From Dirofilaria immitis (Eukaryota > Nematoda > Chromadorea > Rhabditida > Onchocercidae): a stretch of 64,000 nucleotides of DNA. The number at the start of each line of letters is the position of its first letter. Positions within the stretch are counted from its first letter, which is position 1. Made by a program: the position numbers and the translations under genes. Below, in pieces: positions 57,538 to 64,000 of the stretch. The DNA lies in contig JAKNDB010000087.1 in NCBI GenBank assembly GCA_024305405.1, positions 5,830,501 to 5,894,500 of the forward strand, given 5' to 3'. Below the pieces are notes generated by a model. It saw only the letters and a list, made by a program, of their open reading frames with translations, was not told the DNA's origin and did no database searches.

Positions 57538-60403
57538 TTTAAATGTTAGTCGATAGCATGAGAAAAAATAATCGACACTTTCATCACGAAGCAATTAGAA
57601 GTTTCGGAAATTTTTGTTCTTAGAAGCTAAACCTTTGTTAAAATTTATTTTAGCAATTTTTTATAAAAATCTTAAATATTACCTAATAGTAATATGCATG
57701 AAAGTATGTCGATTTCAGAAATTTTCATGGAATTTAAAACATTAATTTTTAGGCTTTATTAGTTAATTCTGCTTAATTTATTCCATTTGTTTAGATAAAT
57801 TGTATTTAATTGATCAAAAAATTAGAAATTAATTTGACCACTTGGATAAATAGATTAATTGACAAATAACTTTTCAGAAAACAATATAGTTGGAATTTTA
57901 AATCTGTAACATTTCACGAGAGATAATTTGGCAATTGAATACACTAACACTTGTTAATATTAGATTACATAGAATTGTTATTAAAATGCTAAAATGCATT
58001 TTGAAGGAAAACAACCCTTCGAGAGAATCACAAAATGTATCTACAATCTTTGTGACGAATGTATTCAGTTTTATAATTCTTAGATCCAGTTATCTACAAT
58101 GGATATTTGCATAAGTCTATGTTTTCAAATAAAAGTGAACTAACCTATGGCAGAGAATGAAAATAACTAGCTTTATCAGCGATAGAAATGGGCATATAGA
58201 TAAAAGTTGGGATAATCAAGAAATTTTGAGCGACAAAAAAGAACATGAAAATGCGATACTTTTTAAAAGATCATTTGGAAAGAGAACATTCATTTGTTGT
58301 TTGCTTCTATTAGAACTAACCGAATGTTTCATCTTTTTAATTTTTATAATAATAGATCTATTGTTTAAGTTGCTTGCCATATTTCCTTTAATTTAATAAA
58401 TTTCTTAACTTGGATTAGTGTTATCTTCATTTTGATAGAAAAGTTTATTTTATGTCTAATTTGAACGTCGATTTATTATAAAAATAGTTGAATTATGAAA
58501 ATACACTTACATCATTCGTAAAGATATACTTCACTGGAAAATAAGAGTCGAATGAAATGAAACTCATTTAAACTCTCCACGAATGATCATAATTTATAAT
58601 GAAGTAGACTTTAACTATGCTAGCAATTATTTGAGAGACATATTTTAAATTTTGCAATAAATGTATAAATTTGCAATTACGTCATTATTCAAATTTTGTT
58701 TTCTAATTCAGCTATTAATTTAAATTTACAGTCTCAAATAAAAGAAATATTGAAGTTTTTCGAATAAAAATATGGAGAGAGTTCAGGAGCAAATATATGT
58801 GTATGGCTTTTTTCAACTAATTTATTCGATTTAAATGTCATTTTAATAATATGCTTTACAAAAATCATTGAAAAGCAAAAAAATTTGAAATAATTCGAAC
58901 TATTTAATTATAATTTACCAAATTTTCTTTTAACCAAAATAGTCTTTATGATTCTGGCTATTCCCGATATAATTTTCTTTTTTAAATTAATTTTTCTGGC
59001 AGCCTCGAATTCTATTTTCATTTAAGTATAGACGATTATATTGTTACATATACATATATAAGTATATATATATATGATCATACTTTTATTATAGAATCAG
59101 CTATAGAAGAAAAATATACATGAAAATATTAAGTTTTATTATGCTTGATTCTTCTTTAAATACAGAGTGACAAAATACAGGTTTCCATACAACAGAAAGT
59201 ACAGCCGTTGTAAAAAACTGAAATTTAGTTGTACGAAAAATGAGCTGTAATTCATTTAACAGTTTGACTTTGAATAATTTGTAAACATTTCAATGATTGC
59301 TACAATACTGACCACTTATTTTGATGCACAAGAAGTCATTGCAACCTGAGGGCTCAGATAAATCAGTTTAAATGAGATGTTGATACTTTGAAAAGTTGAG
59401 CTTCTCATCATTTAAGCTAATTAAAAAGCCAAGATGCATAGTTTATGAACCTAAGTACTATTATTACAAAAAAATTAATACTTCAATCTAATTCTAATGT
59501 TTTACTGTTTTTCAGAATGTATTGGTAGACAAGTGATGTTATCTTTAATTTTTTTATTATTATTCAAACCAAACGATTGATGAAAAAGTTGTTGACAAGG
59601 AGTTTTTCAGAAAAATATGTCGTATCCCGCCATATTAGTAGTAATTTTCCAAAATAGATGTGCGTAAATAATATTTTTAAAATTTTTTCCAGGATTTTTG
59701 ATAAAATACATTTTTTACTGAATCTATATGAGCAACTATCTTGTCACAATTTCATTTGTAAAACCCGAAGTATTGAATGAGTAAAATAAACAATTTTATT
59801 AAGCGAAAAAGCATTATTATGCACATAACACATGAATATATATCGGTAAGCAACAAATTGGATTGAATATCTGAAGCTCATAACTGAATTCATTTCGGTT
59901 ATTCGGTTATTCAATTCAAAATAAGCCATTTTCTTGTTTTATTGAAATGGAAAATAACGAATTGAAAATGACAGTTATTCAAATAATTTACAGGAAAAAA
60001 TAAAATAAGAAAAAAATGAAATAATTTGGCTAATAAATTTTTGAAGAAATTAAAAGTATTAAACCTATTTACTGCGCTCTATATGAATTTTTAATAATGA
60101 AAGACAAAAGAAATCTATTAAAAAGAAATATATTCAATTTAACGAACATTTTTCTGTCTGTCATAATTTATAAACGGTTGTGCAATTCTCGATCACTTTT
60201 CTCTAGTCGAAAAAAGTATACGATCAAAATCGTTTTGTCAAAATTAGAATAAAAATAATACTTTTTCTCATTTCACGCTGAAGAAAACGCATGACTAATG
60301 TATGAAAGATTCCTATCTGTCTTCCGAAAATATTATACGCATTTACTAGTAATGATAAAATGTATTACGTAATTAGAATATGTCTCTAAAAGAAGACGAA
60401 ATT
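57538..60403. other. gene-poor AT-rich region
   Basis: The open frame 58157-58396 (+) ends in a hydrophobic run but has no supporting context. Small TA-rich microsatellite at 59049-59075. Nothing else supported. Confidence 0.4.
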
Positions 60404-60740
60404 TCAGAATGCAATATTGTGCTCTTTGCATTCATACTTTATTTTTAATGGAAATGTTGACACCACTCTCATCGTTCTCAGCATCTTCTGCACAACTCAG
60501 TGCTGTGATAAAAAGCATCAAAGAGCAAAAAATCCCTCTGAAGTCTGCGATGAATTGGATAAAACTGGAAATTGGTTCGTAATGGGATTGATATCTTTTG
60601 AAGGTAAATGGACAAAAAGATGATCCAGCCTTGCACATAGCAAATAATTTCAGGCCTTACCTCGTTTAATTGATTTTGACACACTACCATTAGCCAGAAT
60701 AATTTTCCTGATGATTGGGTTGCAATTTGCCACTTCATGG
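60404..60740. CDS. unresolved coding-like block, strand uncertain
   Basis: Both strands look like exons. Plus: acceptor TTCTCAG ending at 60481, a frame containing CCDKKHQRAKNPSEVCDELD and GNWFVMGLISFEG, donor GTAAAT after 60603, and a 50-nt intron ending TTTCAG at 60653; the following frame stops quickly (LTSFN). Minus: ATG near 60737 gives MKWQIATQSSGKLFWLMVVC up to a strong GTAAGG donor at about 60660, and further down a hydrophobic segment GIFCSLMLFITALSCA followed by EDAENDESG. The plus splice sites are the better set. The block could be a 5' exon set for the trehalase, a separate small Cys-containing secreted gene on plus, or the 5' end of the minus-strand cluster gene. I cannot decide, nor name a family. 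Confidence 0.35.
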
Positions 60741-61129
60741 CTTCTAATTGAAATATAAATGAGCAATATGATACTAGTAATTTGATTTGTGAAAATTTTT
60801 GCTAATTATTATTGAATCTAGAATTTTAGATAATATTTATCAACTTTGGTCAGAAAATAGATACTAGTCCAAATTCTGATTTAGAATCTTTTCTGGCATC
60901 TTTTTAATTTTAGAAGTACGTTGAAGGATGTTAGGCTACCAAACCTCAAACAGGTTAATACCTTTGGCAGCCAAGTTTGTCGCTTAAAGCTCCAGATACT
61001 TTAATGTGGATATTAGTGCATCAATTTGCTGATATGCCACCTGCGCCAAACAAGCTGCCGATAATCGCAATAGCAGGTTAAAAAGGCTTATAAGATTTCT
61101 AAGCAAAAATTTTGAGGATGACTTTTCAG

Positions 61130-64000
61130 GTTCATATATTGTAGTGGTAGTATACTAGCTGCAATGAATTTACATCACTTGGAATTAGATTCAAAAACAT
61201 TTGTCGACCGACCATTGAAGACTGATCCCAGTAAATATAAAGTTTTCGTAATCATTTTTTCATTATTTGTAAAATATTGGAATTAGTGAAAGCCTTTTGA
61301 AATATGATGAATACATCTTTATATGACTAATACCAACAAATATCATTCTCATGGATCATGAAAAATAATCACTCACATATATTTGATCGAACTATCGCTT
61401 TTATAATTATGTATTACATATATCATTATTGCTTTATGAGATTTTAGATATTGTTCGAGAAGAATTTCTCAAAAATTCGGGAGAGAAGAGATGGAAAATA
61501 TTAATTCACAAGAGTTATTAGCTTTCCGAGAGCGGTATTTTGACAAAGAAGGTGAAGAATTAGAAAAATGCAATGTTCCGGGTTGGCAAAAATTACCGCC
61601 CAAAATTGCTCGGATAAAAGATGGAACTCTAAAACAATTTGCAATATTTTTGAATAGACGATGGAAAGAATTATGCAGACGTGTAAGCATAATATGGGTT
61701 TTTATCATCATTATTGACTATTTAGTAATTTGTTTATATTACGATATATCTTTTACCTTACCTTTTCAGTTCTTCTCTAACATTTTTACAGATTTCTTAT
61801 AATTTCGAATGCTCTAAAAACTTAATAAAACTTAAATGTAAATCAATGATATGGATAAAGACAGATCATGAAATAAACGTTAAAACTTCGGATTTTCACT
61901 TAAAACTACTTGAACGTATATTGGATTACCTAGTATAATCTTTTTATGCATATGTTTTCTAAGATCAAATCAATCAAACATCCAGAACGACACTCACTGA
62001 TCGCAGTACCAAAAAAGTTTATCGTGCCAGGTGGTCGATTTAGGAATTTTACTATTGGGATGCGTATTGGATTATTAAGAGTTTAATCGTCAGCAATCTT
62101 TTCCAAATGGTGAAAAATATGCTGACGAACTTCTTATATTGTGTTAAAAAGTAACTTGTTAATCTTCATTCTAATTTAGTCGCTTATACTAAATGTTTTC
62201 ATCACAAAAGTAATATATTTATAAGCTGAAATATTTCAAATGTTAAATAAAAGATGAAATTCATTGATAGTTGTGATCTGTATTATGATTTCTTTAGGAA
62301 ACGAGCAAAATTTTTTAGAAAATATTTTAAATCTGCAATTTAAGCTAAGATACGCTTATATTGCGAATAAAAACTTTTTATGCTAAGAAGGCGAAATCAT
62401 ATATTTGCGAAAGGAAGTGAAATTTTTCTTCAAGATTCCACATTAAAATAGATCAACCGCTTTCAGAAATTAAAGAATCATGCTGAATCACTTTAATATT
62501 ATGATTTCTTGTATAATTCCAATTTTTCTAGCAATTAGGATAACCATTATTATTTAATTACAATTGCTTCAGATTCGGATTTGTACCGAATGGTGGACGT
62601 GTTTATTATTTACGACGTTCACAACCTCCGTTTCTAATCCCAATGGTATATGAGTATTATGAGGCTACCAAAGATATTAGGTTTATTAAGGAAAATTTTA
62701 AATATCTTGTGGAAGAATTCGAATTCTGGGCTAAAAACAGGTAACTGATTACCATATGTTCATTACTTCCCTGTTATACATAAAAGAATCTTTTTTAATA
62801 TACAATTTAGAGTACTCTTTCACTTATTTTTTTAATGAAAATTTTTTAAAATTTTTTTATAAAAGCGCTTAATTTTAAGTTCGAAACATGTCTTATTGAC
62901 CTTATGAGCATTATCAATGATAGAAATTCTTAATGATGAATAATAATACAATCTTTGATATTATAATTGCCCATAGCCGACATAATGAAACATATCAAGC
63001 GGTACTTTATTCTGAAGCACGGGTAGTATTAATAATCAAAAAGAACGCTAAAAAATTTTAAACGGTTTAGATCACTGATAACAAAGGATAAATATGGGAA
63101 GAATCATACAGTATACCAATACCGTACTATATCAAACGTACCTCGTCCAGAATCATATCGAGTCGACGTCGAAGCTTCACTTCAAGTCAAAAAGAGGATA
63201 GACAGAGATTTTTTCAGGTACTGTATGTAGCTCATGCAATAAAGCAATTCTGCAGTTTCTTTGTTTTTTTTTTTTTTTTTTTTTATAATATTAATCCCTA
63301 AAGATGATTACATTGATTTATAGTTGAATATAAGTTTTTTTTTGCCATTAAAATGAATATGAGTCATCAGATGAACTCAGAACAACACTGCAATTAGTAG
63401 CAGTGGAATCCGCCTAAATTCTTCATAAGTATTTTCAGAATCTTGCGTCAGCGGCTGAATCAGGTTGGGATTTTTCATCACGATGGTTTAAAGATCGACA
63501 GAAAATGCAATTTATAGAAACAACTAATGTGGTACCAGTTGATCTTAATGCACTACTTTGCTGGAATGCCAATATTCTTAAATATTTAGCAGATAAAGGT
63601 ATATTGTTCGTCTTTACTCTTGCAGTACATTTTACTGTTTTAATTACTCTGAAACTAGTCAACAAATATCTTATAAATTTAGCTCTTGAAATATTTGATT
63701 GATAAGCGCATGCTTTCTATAGTAACATCATATCGAGTTTTAATCTAGACCAATTTTTTTAAAGCGGGTGATGAGACAAAAGCAACAGAATTCGAGAAAA
63801 GCAACGTAACATTTGGAAAGCCTTAAATGCTATATTTTACAATGACACAGAAAAATCTTGGTTCGATTACAATTTACGCACTAAATCCCACAATATCTTT
63901 TTTATCCATCTAATTTAATGCCTTTATTCACGAATTGCTATTCAGAATTGGATTATGAAAAACCGACTAAAATCATTGATTTTATGAACGTAAATTTCTT
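61130..64000 (+). CDS. trehalase (glycoside hydrolase 37), partial, multiple frame slips
   Basis: Exons: 61130-61230, 61448 to about 61686, 61964-62150, 62573-62740, 63071-63217, 63439-63598, 63765 to window end. A probable preceding exon ends at 61076 (frame CAKQAADNRNS, phase-matched). Role: hydrolyses alpha,alpha-trehalose to two glucoses, a main sugar pathway in nematodes. Seen: FIYCSGSILAAMNLHHLELD and SKTFVDRPLKTDP at the N-terminus; IVPGGRFR followed in the next frame by FYYWDAYWI (together the first trehalase signature); FGFVPNGGRVYYLRRSQPP; SNVPRPESYRVDVEASL; AESGWDFSSRWFKD. The second signature (QWDxPxGW) would lie beyond the window. Splice phases agree at the resolved junctions, but five internal one-base deletions are needed: about 61480-61490, GG at 62043-62044, A5 at 63189-63193, A4 at 63797-63800, T6 at 63898-63903. 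Either the assembly has indel errors or this copy is a pseudogene. The intact flanking sequence and clean splice sites favour error. A signal peptide exon was not identified. Confidence 0.85.
63264..63284. repeat. T21 homopolymer
   Basis: Run of 21 T in a trehalase intron (63218-63438). Its length in the assembly is unlikely to be exact. Confidence 0.9.

Noticed and set aside
58157..58396. 79-codon open frame with hydrophobic C-terminus
   Set aside because: AT-rich codons, no family, no splice partner; hydrophobic runs are expected by chance in such sequence.

Overview
The window looks like nuclear DNA of a parasitic nematode, most likely a clade III / filarial type. It is very AT-rich with long homopolymers and TA/TG microsatellites. 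Genes are split into many small exons with (G/T)TTTCAG-type acceptors, and some start codons lie just downstream of a bare 3' splice site, as expected for spliced-leader trans-splicing. One gene is an almost residue-for-residue copy of C. elegans GPB-1. The species assignment is inference. No bacterial operon, CRISPR, rRNA or tRNA was recognised.

Layout. 1.07-2.17 kb (+): a Hairy/E(spl)-type bHLH-Orange repressor resembling LIN-22. 2.87-3.02 kb (+): a possible 33-residue two-exon peptide gene. 3.37 kb: a 41-bp perfect palindrome. 5.9-6.3 kb: a TG/TATG microsatellite. 6.87-14.08 kb (+): gpb-1 (G protein beta) in seven exons. 18.56-19.2 kb and 19.81-23.75 kb (+): one or two unfamiliar genes, the second carrying an RVxF-like (RRIRW) motif. 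28.33-29.89 kb: a large inverted duplication with arms of about 530 bp. 33.76-34.81 kb (-): a phase-consistent four-exon gene for an unfamiliar 121-residue protein. 35.22-39.44 kb (-): a secreted protein with a C-terminal PAN/apple-like domain. 42.0-43.6 kb (+): a decayed BEL/Pao retrotransposon. 49.27-56.9 kb (-): a cluster of secreted-type coding regions built around a recurring C-x(9-17)-CxC-x(3-9)-C module. 61.1-64.0 kb (+): a trehalase running off the window end.

A cross-cutting observation is that several otherwise convincing genes, including the essential gpb-1, need a one-nucleotide correction to stay in frame. Most are deletions, and most sit in short homopolymers. I read this mainly as residual indel error in the assembly and not as mass pseudogenisation. 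The most novel-looking content is the Cys-module cluster at 49-57 kb.

Large stretches (14.1-18.4, 23.8-33.7, 39.5-42.0, 43.7-48.4 and 56.9-60.4 kb) show no gene I can support beyond the items listed. All exon models are hand-built from splice signals and reading-phase bookkeeping.
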